Assembly: GCA_937873135.1 (NCBI GenBank)
Contig: CALMVQ010000203.1
Location: 1 to 64,000 of the forward strand
Length of the DNA stretch: 64,000 bases
Direction: 5' to 3'
Origin: an uncultured Scytonema sp.
Lineage (GTDB): Bacteria; Cyanobacteriota; Cyanobacteriia; Cyanobacteriales; Nostocaceae
The first letter of the stretch is position 1; each line of letters begins with the position of its first letter. The notes beneath the pieces were generated by a model. It had not been told where the DNA came from and made no database searches. It was given only the letters and a program-made list of their open reading frames with translations. Below, piece by piece: positions 24,272 through 33,283 of the stretch. A program made the translations under genes and the position numbers.

Positions 24272-27200
24272 ATGCACACGCCGAAGCTGGATAAAAACGT
24301 TAATACCAAGTTAGAACCACAGCAAACTGCGGCGGAAAAAGGTGTGTCGTCGCATATACAGCGCGATCCACTAGTGCAGCAAATTTCGCGGATGGGCAAT
24401 GCTCCCAATCCCAGCGCCCATGCGGCTGTCCTAAATCGTGCCCCAGCTAATCAGCAATCTTCTAACAGGCAATTATTGCTGCAATTGCAACAGCAGTATG
24501 GAAATCCCTACGTAAATCAAGTATTGCAGTTGGCGCGGGAAATGGGTGGAAAAACATCTGCCAATCCGACTGAACAGCCACTTGTACAGACAAAGGTGAC
24601 AATTGGTGCTGTGGGGGATAAGTACGAGCAAGAGGCGGATCGGACAGCGCATCAAGTGGTACAGCGGATGAATGCGCCTGCTTCTCAACAGCCGGAAGCA
24701 AGTGAGAAGATGCAGCCAGCGAAGCCTGAAGCAAAAGAAATACAGAAAAAGCCACAGATAAGTACCATACAACGGCAGGAGATGCCTCAGCTGGAGGAAG
24801 AGGAGAAAGATGAACCCGTCCAATTGAAGTCGGAAACAGGGATTGTTCAGCGGGTTTGCTCCGAGTGTGACAAAGAACAGCAGTCAGGACAACAAGAGAA
24901 TAAACTTGCTCAAATGCAGCCGTTGGTTCAGCGTCAGTCTGCTGATAAGGGGATGGCAGATACACCAGACTTGGAAACGTCGATTCAAAAAGCGCAAGGT
25001 CAGGGACAGCCTCTTTCTGATAATATCCGAGGACAGATGGAGCAGTCATTTGGGGCTGACTTCAGTGGGGTGAGAATTCACACAGGTTCACAATCTGACC
25101 AATTGAATAAATCTATCCAAGCCCGCGCTTTTACTACAGGACAGGATATTTTCTTGCGTTCTGGTGAATACGCACCTACAAGCAAGCAGGGACAGGAGTT
25201 GCTTGCTCATGAATTGACTCACGTTGTCCAGCAAAATGGCAGTGCGGTGCAGTCTAAAGTACCAAGTGCAGCGAAAACCACGTCTAATGCTCCTAACAAT
25301 GAAGGAGTATCAGCTGCAACTAAATCTTCAAGGGATAACACCGTCCAACGGGTTTGTTCTAAGTGCGAGGATGAAAAACAGGACGTAAATCTGCAGGCGA
25401 AACAAGTATCGGATAATACGGTTGAAGCGACTCCTGAAGTAGAAGCATCAATTAGTCAAGTTGATAGTCAAGTTGATCGCCCAACTATACAAAGGGTTAT
25501 TGATGTCTCAGAACGCCCACAACACTTAGAACCGCGAGAACGCCCAGAACCAACTCCGGAGAATAAAGTAGAAAATACTGAGGAGAGTAAATCGCAAACT
25601 CCAGAAGCAACCACTGGATCAGATGATTCTGATTGTGACCAACCAGATAATACAAGTAATACAAACAAGACGAATAATACAGAACCAGAAAACCAGCAAA
25701 GCCAACAGTCGCAAAAATGTCCTTCGGAAGAAAATAAACATCAAGATAAAAAACAGCAAAAACCGCCGAAAACCCAGCCACTCAAAGGTAAGTTAGCTGA
25801 AAGACCTGCTATTTGTCGCAAGCAACAAAAATCAACTTTACAGGCATTTGCATTGATGGCTAGTTCCTTACTTTCTAAAGGAATAGTTGCCAAGCGCAAT
25901 CTAAAAGATCAAAGCAAAGCAGCTAAGCCAGAAACTACACCGAAGAACGCACAACAAACCCCAACATCTACGCCACAAAATCTAACAGCAACACCAGCAA
26001 CAACCACGGGTGAGGCAGTTAATCCAAAAACTGCGAAAGAAAAAGCAGAAGCCACAACGACTGCCACAGAAGCACAAGGGCAGCTAAGAACCACAGATGC
26101 CGAAGTAGCTCGGTTAGCTTCAAGCAAAATTAATTTTAAACTGCCCAAACAGGAAGAAACTGATACAGACAATAATTCTGCGGCTTTGGAAGAGCAAAGA
26201 GCTGCTGCTAGTAGTATGGCGAGTAACTTCTTTGCAGAAGCTGCTTCGCGAGTGCAGACTGTTACAGGGCTGGGACAAGGTATTTCTGCTCGCATCAACG
26301 GAGTAGCAGAAACTGCAAGAGCATCCGTGATGTCAACAGTTCAGCAACAACAGGATGCGGTTACTGCCCAAATTAACCAACAACGCACTCAAGTACAAAA
26401 CCAAGCACAGGCAAGCATAGCCGAGATTCAGCAACAGTATCAAGCAACATTAAGAAATATTTCCCTAAGAACTGCTGAAGTTAGCCAAAGAATCCAAACA
26501 GAATACAGCAATGTTTTTCAGAAAGTCGATCAACAAGAAAGCGACTTACTTGCACGTATTGACAAACTTTATCTTCAGACTTTTGACCAATATATAGCTG
26601 CTGGCGACACGGTAGGTAATGAAGCAACAGCTGTTGGGGAAAAATGGGTAAAACAGTGGGAGTCGGAAATTACTGATAAATACAGTAACGAAGATGCCGT
26701 TGTCGAGGATCGGGGTCATATGCGATCTACTCTTCCAAACCCTGGTAAAACAGCAGAAGTAGAAAAGAATAGTAAAATTGGGAAAAAAGCTAGCACAGCT
26801 AGAGAAGTAGCAAAACAATACAAAGAACAAGTAACAGAAGAAGCTACTAAACAGGCAAATAATCTTGTAGAAAGCAAGGCTAAAGATATTAAAGGTATTT
26901 GTTGCGGGATTAAGGAGTTCCGCAAACAGTTACAAAAGCCGCAAGAAGAAACTCTCAAAGCTGTAATTGAGATCCAGCAGGATGCTGTATTGCAAGTAAC
27001 GGAAGCACAAACTAAGCTAACTGAATCTGCTAATCAAACTCTGCAAGCCACATTACAATCTTTAAACGAACAAGAAACTGCCCAATTGCAAATATTGCAG
27101 GGTTACGGCGATCGCCAAGTATTGGCAATTGAAAGAGATGCCCAAAAGGCGATCGCATCGCTACAAAAAGGAGTCAACCAAGCTGCTAACAAGTTGCTAA

Positions 27201-30200
27201 CTGCGGTGCAAGATTACTACAGCGAATTTCAGGGCATGGAAGCTCCTAACCCCGATGAATTAAGTGTAACTTTAGCAGAAATACTTGGGCAGTTTGACAG
27301 TAGCGTTGGCACAGTACAAAAGGAAACTGAAAAGGGTATTGCAGTTAGCGAAGATGGTATCACACAAGGAGAACAGCAAGCCGTTAGTGCTGTAGGTGCG
27401 ATCGCTCAAACAGTTATGGAGGAATCTGCGGCGGTTGTTGAAGAAGCCAAAACCAGCTTTAATAATCTCAATCAAGGTATTACAAATACCTTCAACCAAC
27501 TTCGAGACGCTTACACGCAAGCATCTAATAACTTTGTTGAAGACACAGCAAAAGGTCTGGCTCAAATTACTCAAGATAGTCAAAACTCAGTTGAGCAGAT
27601 TTACCAAAAGTTCAGTGAAGCTTTACAAAAGAGTGTCACCCAAATCGAAACAGGACTGCGGGATACTTTAAAATGTCTGGAAACAGATATCCAGAACTAC
27701 GCTGCCAAAGCTGTTGAAGATGAACCTTGGTGGAAAACACTACTTAAGGCGCTTGTATTTATTGCCGTCATTGTTGTTGCAATAGTTTTGGCTCCAATCG
27801 GGATTGGGTTCGTTGCAGGAGCACTGGGAGGAGGGATAGCTGCAACCATATTTGCTAGTGTTGCTGTCGGTGCTGCATTAGGAGCGGGTTTGGGTGCTTT
27901 GAGTCAGATTGCTAATAACGCGATCGACGGCAAGAACCTGATGGAAGGTGTGGGTAATGCGGCTCTTGCTGGTGCGATTGGTGGTGCGATTGGTGGTTTT
28001 GGTGGTGCGATCGGTGGTGCGCTGGGCAATGTTGGCAAGTTGGGTGTAGGACTGAGCAAAACCTTATCAAAGTTTGGCATTGAAACCGTTTTTGATACTC
28101 TTGGGAATATTGTTGGCGATCTAGCAGCAGGCAACCCGATAACCCTGGAAGGAGTTCTCATGGGTGCGGCGATCAGTGCAGGCACTTATGTCGCTACAAC
28201 TAAAGGAACTCTGAGGAGACTTGGTAAACCAGGTGAAAAAATCCAAAGTTTCCAAGAAAGGTCATCAGAGGCAGGGATGCGAAGTGGTGCATTTGTAGGA
28301 GGTAAGGTTAGGTCTGCCTTTGGTGGCAAAGTTGATACCTCGGTAGGTAGCCGTTCTGGCGTGGGTGTGACGGGTGCCACGCCTCCGGAAGCTGAGGTGA
28401 AAACGTCTAAGACGAGTGTGACTAGTGGTCGGGGAGTTGAGAGTCCGACTGTTAACCGTCCTGATGTGGATGTGACTGGTGTTAGACCTCTAGAAACGGA
28501 AATAAAAGCACCTAGAGGTTTGAAACCCAACACCGATGTGCTGATGACAGCAAAAGAACAGGAGATTCTTGAGAAGACTGCTCCTAAAGACGGAGATAAA
28601 CTAACACCAGAAGAACTTAATACAGAACTTAAAGTGGCAGAGAAAGTTAAGCCTAAATCAATCTCTGAGGGAGAATTTGTTGAACAGAGAGAACTGCCCA
28701 ACGACCACCAATGGAAGGAAAAAGAGGATGCAACATTGTGCCGCTTTTCTGACAAACCTTATTGTGTCAACAATAAACTTAAGTCTCACGACAGAAAACA
28801 ACGAGCCTTATTAAAGCAGCAAGGAACGCTCCACGAATTCGATACGCGAGAAGTCTCTATAGTTGATCGCGATCAGAAAGTAGAGAAAAAAGCGCCGCCA
28901 CAGGAAGCTGTTTCTAAGAAGGCAATTGCCGAGGAGTTTTCTAATGCACTGGAGCAAGAAGGACTCCAAACTTTCCTTTCAGGGGGTGGAGCCATAAATT
29001 GGCAAGGGGGCAGTCGTCCGATTGCGGATCTGGACTTTCGGGTGTCTGCTGAAGAAGTTGGTTTTAATAACTTTTACGACCCTAAAGGTAAAGCGGTGCT
29101 TCAATATATTAATCAGGTGGTGTTGGCTAATTCCAGGAATCATCATCAAGCCCATAATGCACAAGCCCAAGAATTTCACCCTGTCGGAAAAGATGGTCTC
29201 ACTATCGGTACGGTTAATTGGTTTGGTGTAGAGGTCAGCCTTTCTGTTGTGCCTTCAACTCCTAGAACCCTAGCCACTCTGAAAGGAAATGAGCAGATAC
29301 CAAATATCAAAGCTTTAAGCCTCGAAGAACTGCAACGTGACAAGCTCAAAACCATGATCACCCGAACTAAAAAAGGGCAGGAGAGTGTGAAAAAAGTAGC
29401 TCAGGATCTTTTTGACTTTCTAGATATGACCCGGTTAATCAATGAACAAGATGGCTCAGCTAAATCTATGTCCCAGCATCTTAACGATGCTATTAGTCAT
29501 CGGATGGATGAATATACAATAGCGAATTTAGAAGGAATGCAACTTCACCATCTGAGTAAAGAAGATCTTATGGAATTGATGAAAGCCAGGGTTGTCCTTA
29601 CAGCACAAGCACACACTAAAGGCGGACAGCGTGCTCAAGCTTTCCAAAAATTGCTTGAAAATAATCCTGAACTGAAAACTGAACTGAAAAATTTGCTTAA
29701 GAGACTTAGCAAACTTAAAATTACTCCACAATCAAAAACAGATCTACGACCTTGGATGGCAGCTTGGAATGATAATCCCTTCTTCGGTCCACCCAAAAAA
29801 GGGAAACCCAGCCGAGCAGCGTTGCAACTTTCCCAATCTACTAGGTCTGAAAGTGGGGTGGATGAACTACTTGCTCTGCGTCCCAAGGATTTCCTAAAAG
29901 ACAGAATTCCAGAACAGGTCAGTGTTCCCGGCAAACAAGTTTTGCAGGTGCTTTATCTTTCAGGAGGCTTTCGAGCTTTGGAAAATTCACAAAAGAATAT
30001 TCAAACTCTAGAGGCTTTCGGTTTGACCAGAAATCAATTCAGTAAAGCTTTCACGGAGTTACGAATACTTAAACTTGTAGAAGGAAAGCAGGATGGTTTG
30101 CATCTCACTCAGCAGGGTGAGAAGAAGTTATTTCAGCATCCGGAAACAGAGGGGAAAGTGCCTGAGACAACTACGCCGAGTGAACGCGAGGTTAGTAGTG

Positions 30201-31198
30201 CGGCTGATACTCGTTCTAATGTCGAAACACCTGATGCTCAACGTCCGGAAACTGAGGGGAACGCACCTGAGACAACTGCACCTAGCGATCGCAACACTCA
30301 TTTTGATGTACCGCAAACAGCAGCCAAAGCCACTGACGCTACGGAGAAAGCGCCTGAGGCGACTACACTTAGCGATCGCACCACTCAAGATATTCCAACC
30401 ACAAGCCGTTCTGATGCAGATGTGACTAGTGCTAGGGACACTGAGACTGAAGTAAAACCACCTGATACAATTACATCCGATCAACGCAGCACTCACTATG
30501 ATGAGCCAGAAATCGATCCGGTTAACGAGCCTGATGTAGTTGCTAAAGAGAAGACGACTGATGGACATGAGATTAAAGTACTTAAAGATGGTCGTGTGAT
30601 TCGCTGCTCAAATTGTCAGGAATTAGAAGATTATTTCAAACAGACTTCCATATCAGAAGATAATATAAAACAGATAAATACAGTATTAAATGAAAAAAAT
30701 AATTTAAATGATAAAAACCAATTTGCTAAAGATTTCCTTAATATTATTAAGGAAATAGATAACACTTTGAGTATCGATGAGATTAATACCTTATTACAAG
30801 CAGTTAGTATTGAAGATATTGTAAAATTGAACAAATTTACAATGTCACCTAGACAAATAAAGACATACTCAGAGGTTATTTCTAAGGATGAATTCAAGTT
30901 TTTTTTAGAAAAATTAAATGACAATTCTGCTGATCCTGACATTTTAAATAAAATTGAGCAAATAATCAGGGTACGGGCGGATAATATGCTCAATACTTTT
31001 GATAAGTATGAGTTACCAACAAGTGATAATATGCCTAATAAACTTGACTCATCGGCTTTCAATCAGGCTAAGCAAGATTATAAACAGGGCAGATTGTCTT
31101 TAAAATATATGACAGATCGCCCACCCCAGAACGACCCATTGGCTTACATTCAGGCTTGGGAAGATTATAAGGATTCTTTATCATCTCAAACTCATTAG
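24272..31198 (+). CDS. DUF4157 (eCIS core) giant protein with embedded AbiEii/MenT-like nucleotidyltransferase, candidate CIS effector
   Basis: 2308 aa. Order: leader shared with the previous protein (about 36-90); CxxC segment (about 192-200); DUF4157 with HExxH at H313-E314-L-T-H317; second CxxC segment (about 361); low-complexity stretch (370-520); long coiled coil (650-1140); hydrophobic, Gly-rich segment (1153-1260) that could insert in a membrane; then a nucleotidyltransferase domain (about 1548-1700) with SGGGAINWQGG at 1570-1580, DLD at 1586-1588 and a third acid in VEV at E1654, plus the helical LSLEELQRDKLKTM segment typical of AbiEii toxins. A winged-helix-like stretch (about 1885-1955), T/P/E-rich repeats and a 190-residue unknown C-terminus follow. 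DUF4157 is a hallmark of eCIS-linked proteins. Function as effector is inference. Confidence 0.9.
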   Translation: MHTPKLDKNVNTKLEPQQTAAEKGVSSHIQRDPLVQQISRMGNAPNPSAHAAVLNRAPANQQSSNRQLLLQLQQQYGNPYVNQVLQLAREMGGKTSANPTEQPLVQTKVTIGAVGDKYEQEADRTAHQVVQRMNAPASQQPEASEKMQPAKPEAKEIQKKPQISTIQRQEMPQLEEEEKDEPVQLKSETGIVQRVCSECDKEQQSGQQENKLAQMQPLVQRQSADKGMADTPDLETSIQKAQGQGQPLSDNIRGQMEQSFGADFSGVRIHTGSQSDQLNKSIQARAFTTGQDIFLRSGEYAPTSKQGQELLAHELTHVVQQNGSAVQSKVPSAAKTTSNAPNNEGVSAATKSSRDNTVQRVCSKCEDEKQDVNLQAKQVSDNTVEATPEVEASISQVDSQVDRPTIQRVIDVSERPQHLEPRERPEPTPENKVENTEESKSQTPEATTGSDDSDCDQPDNTSNTNKTNNTEPENQQSQQSQKCPSEENKHQDKKQQKPPKTQPLKGKLAERPAICRKQQKSTLQAFALMASSLLSKGIVAKRNLKDQSKAAKPETTPKNAQQTPTSTPQNLTATPATTTGEAVNPKTAKEKAEATTTATEAQGQLRTTDAEVARLASSKINFKLPKQEETDTDNNSAALEEQRAAASSMASNFFAEAASRVQTVTGLGQGISARINGVAETARASVMSTVQQQQDAVTAQINQQRTQVQNQAQASIAEIQQQYQATLRNISLRTAEVSQRIQTEYSNVFQKVDQQESDLLARIDKLYLQTFDQYIAAGDTVGNEATAVGEKWVKQWESEITDKYSNEDAVVEDRGHMRSTLPNPGKTAEVEKNSKIGKKASTAREVAKQYKEQVTEEATKQANNLVESKAKDIKGICCGIKEFRKQLQKPQEETLKAVIEIQQDAVLQVTEAQTKLTESANQTLQATLQSLNEQETAQLQILQGYGDRQVLAIERDAQKAIASLQKGVNQAANKLLTAVQDYYSEFQGMEAPNPDELSVTLAEILGQFDSSVGTVQKETEKGIAVSEDGITQGEQQAVSAVGAIAQTVMEESAAVVEEAKTSFNNLNQGITNTFNQLRDAYTQASNNFVEDTAKGLAQITQDSQNSVEQIYQKFSEALQKSVTQIETGLRDTLKCLETDIQNYAAKAVEDEPWWKTLLKALVFIAVIVVAIVLAPIGIGFVAGALGGGIAATIFASVAVGAALGAGLGALSQIANNAIDGKNLMEGVGNAALAGAIGGAIGGFGGAIGGALGNVGKLGVGLSKTLSKFGIETVFDTLGNIVGDLAAGNPITLEGVLMGAAISAGTYVATTKGTLRRLGKPGEKIQSFQERSSEAGMRSGAFVGGKVRSAFGGKVDTSVGSRSGVGVTGATPPEAEVKTSKTSVTSGRGVESPTVNRPDVDVTGVRPLETEIKAPRGLKPNTDVLMTAKEQEILEKTAPKDGDKLTPEELNTELKVAEKVKPKSISEGEFVEQRELPNDHQWKEKEDATLCRFSDKPYCVNNKLKSHDRKQRALLKQQGTLHEFDTREVSIVDRDQKVEKKAPPQEAVSKKAIAEEFSNALEQEGLQTFLSGGGAINWQGGSRPIADLDFRVSAEEVGFNNFYDPKGKAVLQYINQVVLANSRNHHQAHNAQAQEFHPVGKDGLTIGTVNWFGVEVSLSVVPSTPRTLATLKGNEQIPNIKALSLEELQRDKLKTMITRTKKGQESVKKVAQDLFDFLDMTRLINEQDGSAKSMSQHLNDAISHRMDEYTIANLEGMQLHHLSKEDLMELMKARVVLTAQAHTKGGQRAQAFQKLLENNPELKTELKNLLKRLSKLKITPQSKTDLRPWMAAWNDNPFFGPPKKGKPSRAALQLSQSTRSESGVDELLALRPKDFLKDRIPEQVSVPGKQVLQVLYLSGGFRALENSQKNIQTLEAFGLTRNQFSKAFTELRILKLVEGKQDGLHLTQQGEKKLFQHPETEGKVPETTTPSEREVSSAADTRSNVETPDAQRPETEGNAPETTAPSDRNTHFDVPQTAAKATDATEKAPEATTLSDRTTQDIPTTSRSDADVTSARDTETEVKPPDTITSDQRSTHYDEPEIDPVNEPDVVAKEKTTDGHEIKVLKDGRVIRCSNCQELEDYFKQTSISEDNIKQINTVLNEKNNLNDKNQFAKDFLNIIKEIDNTLSIDEINTLLQAVSIEDIVKLNKFTMSPRQIKTYSEVISKDEFKFFLEKLNDNSADPDILNKIEQIIRVRADNMLNTFDKYELPTSDNMPNKLDSSAFNQAKQDYKQGRLSLKYMTDRPPQNDPLAYIQAWEDYKDSLSSQTH

Positions 31199-31354
31199 TA
31201 TCAAGGTGTCGGTAAGAACCAGAGCTAGCCACTTATGCCTTTAAACATGTATGGAATGACGTTTAAAATCATAACACTTATAACAACAACAGCACACCGG
31301 AGGAAGGCTGGTTACTTGAAGCGTCCGAAATATGAATTGCAGCAGTAGAAAAAT

Positions 31355-31930
31355 ATGAACAGCGAAAATACCCCTCTCCTCTGGTTCGACTCCACGCGCC
31401 ATCACTACTTTCTCATTCCCAAAAACCAAGAATTTACTACTGGAGATCTAATCCTTTTTAACCTCACTGGTGAAAAAAAGACAGTCTCATTAATTGCACT
31501 TACCTCTTTTGAAATCACAGAAGTAGAAGCTAGAGCTTTCCTTGAAACTGAATTGAATCAGCTAATGGAAAAAATAGAAATTAGCGTGGAAATTAAAAAC
31601 GAATTATCTAACATTTTAGAAGAGTTCTTCTCATCCCCAAATATAGAAAAGTTTATCGCAAAAATAGTTAGCGAAGTGCTAAATTTAGCAGACGAAATTG
31701 ACCAATCACCTGAGTTATTAGAACAAAAACTTTATGAAATTCTTACATCTTGGAGCCAAGACTTATTTGCAGAACAAGATAAACAATTAGAAGAAAAACG
31801 CAAGCAAAAGTATAGAAAATCTGCAAAGGAAGCAGTGACTCAATCTTTAAGTTCCTTTGTTTTACCCTCATTTGCAGATAGTGACTTGTTCTCAGAAATT
31901 AGCCTATTGCCAAAAAAGGAACAAAAATAA
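31355..31930 (+). CDS. unknown 191-aa helical protein following the DUF4157 giant
   Basis: Not recognised. The N-terminal 50 residues look beta-rich (LLWFDSTRHHYFLIPK; DLILFNLTGEKKTVSLIAL); the rest is charged and helical, with a Lys/Glu-rich segment near 150. There is no signal peptide or membrane helix. It lies on the same strand 157 bases after the giant. Immunity protein, loading chaperone or unrelated are all open; position alone favours a partner of the giant. Confidence 0.65.
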   Translation: MNSENTPLLWFDSTRHHYFLIPKNQEFTTGDLILFNLTGEKKTVSLIALTSFEITEVEARAFLETELNQLMEKIEISVEIKNELSNILEEFFSSPNIEKFIAKIVSEVLNLADEIDQSPELLEQKLYEILTSWSQDLFAEQDKQLEEKRKQKYRKSAKEAVTQSLSSFVLPSFADSDLFSEISLLPKKEQK

Positions 31931-31940
31931 ACCCCAAAAA

Positions 31941-31964
31941 ATCAGTTATCAGTTATCAGTTATC
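31941..31964. repeat. short tandem heptamer repeat (AGTTATC x3)
   Basis: Three perfect copies of AGTTATC lie between the convergent genes, the type of short tandemly repeated repetitive sequence common in cyanobacteria. Confidence 0.75.
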
Positions 31965-31994
31965 ACTGTTTACTGTTCACTCTGGAAATGTCTA

Positions 31995-32537
31995 TTAAAA
32001 ACTATCACGTTGATTCCGAAGTAAAGCTTGTAATATCTCTCGTTGTTCTTTCAAGAGAGCTTGCTGTTCTGTGACTAAAATTGTTAATTGGTCATTTAAT
32101 TGAGTTAGTAACAAAACTAAATCTCGGTATCGTTCTAGTAGACGAGTTTCTTCTGTTTGGCGACGGCGTTGAAGGCGATAGGCAATTAATGGTGGACGAT
32201 TCAGTCGTAATCGGTTGCAAGTAAATTCTCCTGTTGTAGTCAGGGCTAGCAATTGCCCATCCTCTAACTCAAGAAAATGTTTATTATAGTGTTCAAAGCG
32301 AGGATTCCACAATTTTGGTAAAGACTCATCCGTACTCCAAAAATCTTGCTTATATTGATTACAACAAGCGCAGGAATAAATTAGGTTTTCTAAATTGTCA
32401 GAACCTCCTCTCGATTGGGGTTGGTAGTGATCGATTGTTAGAGTTCCTCCTACGTCAGTTTCTCTCACCCCACAAAATTCGCAGGCATAGTTTGCTCGTT
32501 GCTGAACTTGTTCTCGCACTCCTTTTGAAATAGTCAT
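31995..32537 (-). CDS. HNH endonuclease family protein
   Basis: 180 aa. The HNH core is at the N-terminus: NYACEFCGVRET, then TLTIDHYQPQSRGGSDNLENL and IYSCACCNQYKQDFW, giving two CxxC zinc knuckles, the catalytic H in DHYQP and the N of the ENL segment. Residues after about 100 are helical and charged and may contact a partner. The ATG overlaps the stop of the upstream coiled-coil gene (4 bases), so the two form an operon. It interrupts the CIS locus on the opposite strand. The role (defence, mobile element or housekeeping) is not shown by the sequence. Confidence 0.85.
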   Translation of the reverse strand: MTISKGVREQVQQRANYACEFCGVRETDVGGTLTIDHYQPQSRGGSDNLENLIYSCACCNQYKQDFWSTDESLPKLWNPRFEHYNKHFLELEDGQLLALTTTGEFTCNRLRLNRPPLIAYRLQRRRQTEETRLLERYRDLVLLLTQLNDQLTILVTEQQALLKEQREILQALLRNQRDSF

Positions 32538-32839
32538 GCCGAACGTCGAACCGCCAATTGTTGCCGTAACACACTAATTTCTTGGCGTAAATCATCGTTT
32601 TCGCTAGATATTTGCTGAATGCGCTGAGTTACGAATGTTAACTGGTTTAAGGATGCTTCAAGCTGAGTGGACAATTTTGCGCTTGATATTTGAGAGTCAG
32701 CATTGTCACCAAGCAACTTGCTTTCAATTGCATCTAGTCTCGCATACCAAGCATCTAGCTGCTCTTTTTCCAAGTTAGTCAGTTGTTCGCCAAGTGTTGA
32801 GCGATTGTGCAGTTGCCTCCCCATTTCATCTGAAATCAT
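32534..32839 (-). CDS. small coiled-coil protein coupled to the HNH gene
   Basis: 101 aa, no known domain. The sequence is strongly helical with heptad-like spacing (EKEQLDAWYARLDAIESKLL; LEASLNQLTFVTQRIQQISS). The stop overlaps the start of the HNH gene by 4 bases, implying joint expression; a structural or regulatory partner of the nuclease is possible. CTCC-type complement (GGAGAG) upstream of the ATG on the minus strand supports the start. Confidence 0.65.
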   Translation of the reverse strand: MISDEMGRQLHNRSTLGEQLTNLEKEQLDAWYARLDAIESKLLGDNADSQISSAKLSTQLEASLNQLTFVTQRIQQISSENDDLRQEISVLRQQLAVRRSA

Positions 32840-32954
32840 CAGTTCTCTCCTGACTTAATTGCTATGAAAATTGTACCAATAGAATTGCTAATTCTGCGAT
32901 CGGCACATGATGTCGCTAAGCTATACTTTAAACTGTCACAATTTGAGCTTTTGT

Positions 32955-33045
32955 CATGCTGTAGACGCTTTGCGGCTTCCCGCAGGGTGCGTAACGTAGT
33001 GAAGCGAAGCATCTAGATTCTTCGCTTCGCTCAGAATGACAGTTC
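32955..33045. repeat. palindromic intergenic repeat (GAAGCGAAG type)
   Basis: A nested inverted repeat: AGCGAAGCATCTAGATTC with TTCGCT, and flanking GTCATGCTG / CAGAATGAC arms. Such hairpin repeats are scattered through cyanobacterial genomes. The rest of 32840-33283 shows no gene. Confidence 0.55.
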
Positions 33046-33283
33046 AAAGCGCAGTTTATGCCCGTGTGGAGTATATCTAAGGTGTTAGCCAGTAAATCAC
33101 GAACAATACTCATCAACTCAGTCTGCCATAATAATTCCAGTACCTCTCACGCATCAATACTTCTCGGTTAAGCACCAGATCAGATTCTTTAAAGATTGTG
33201 ATAATGCGATCGCCTATAAATTGGTGAAAAAAACAAAACCCAACAATCAGTCCAGTAAGCCACCAACAAGAACTGTCACTACA

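Noticed and set aside
24120-24293. Open frame with LKSAREDAKTCKKLLIEEIK that runs into the start of the giant
   Set aside because: It has no start codon and overlaps the supported start of the next gene; it may be a leftover of a former gene but cannot be called.
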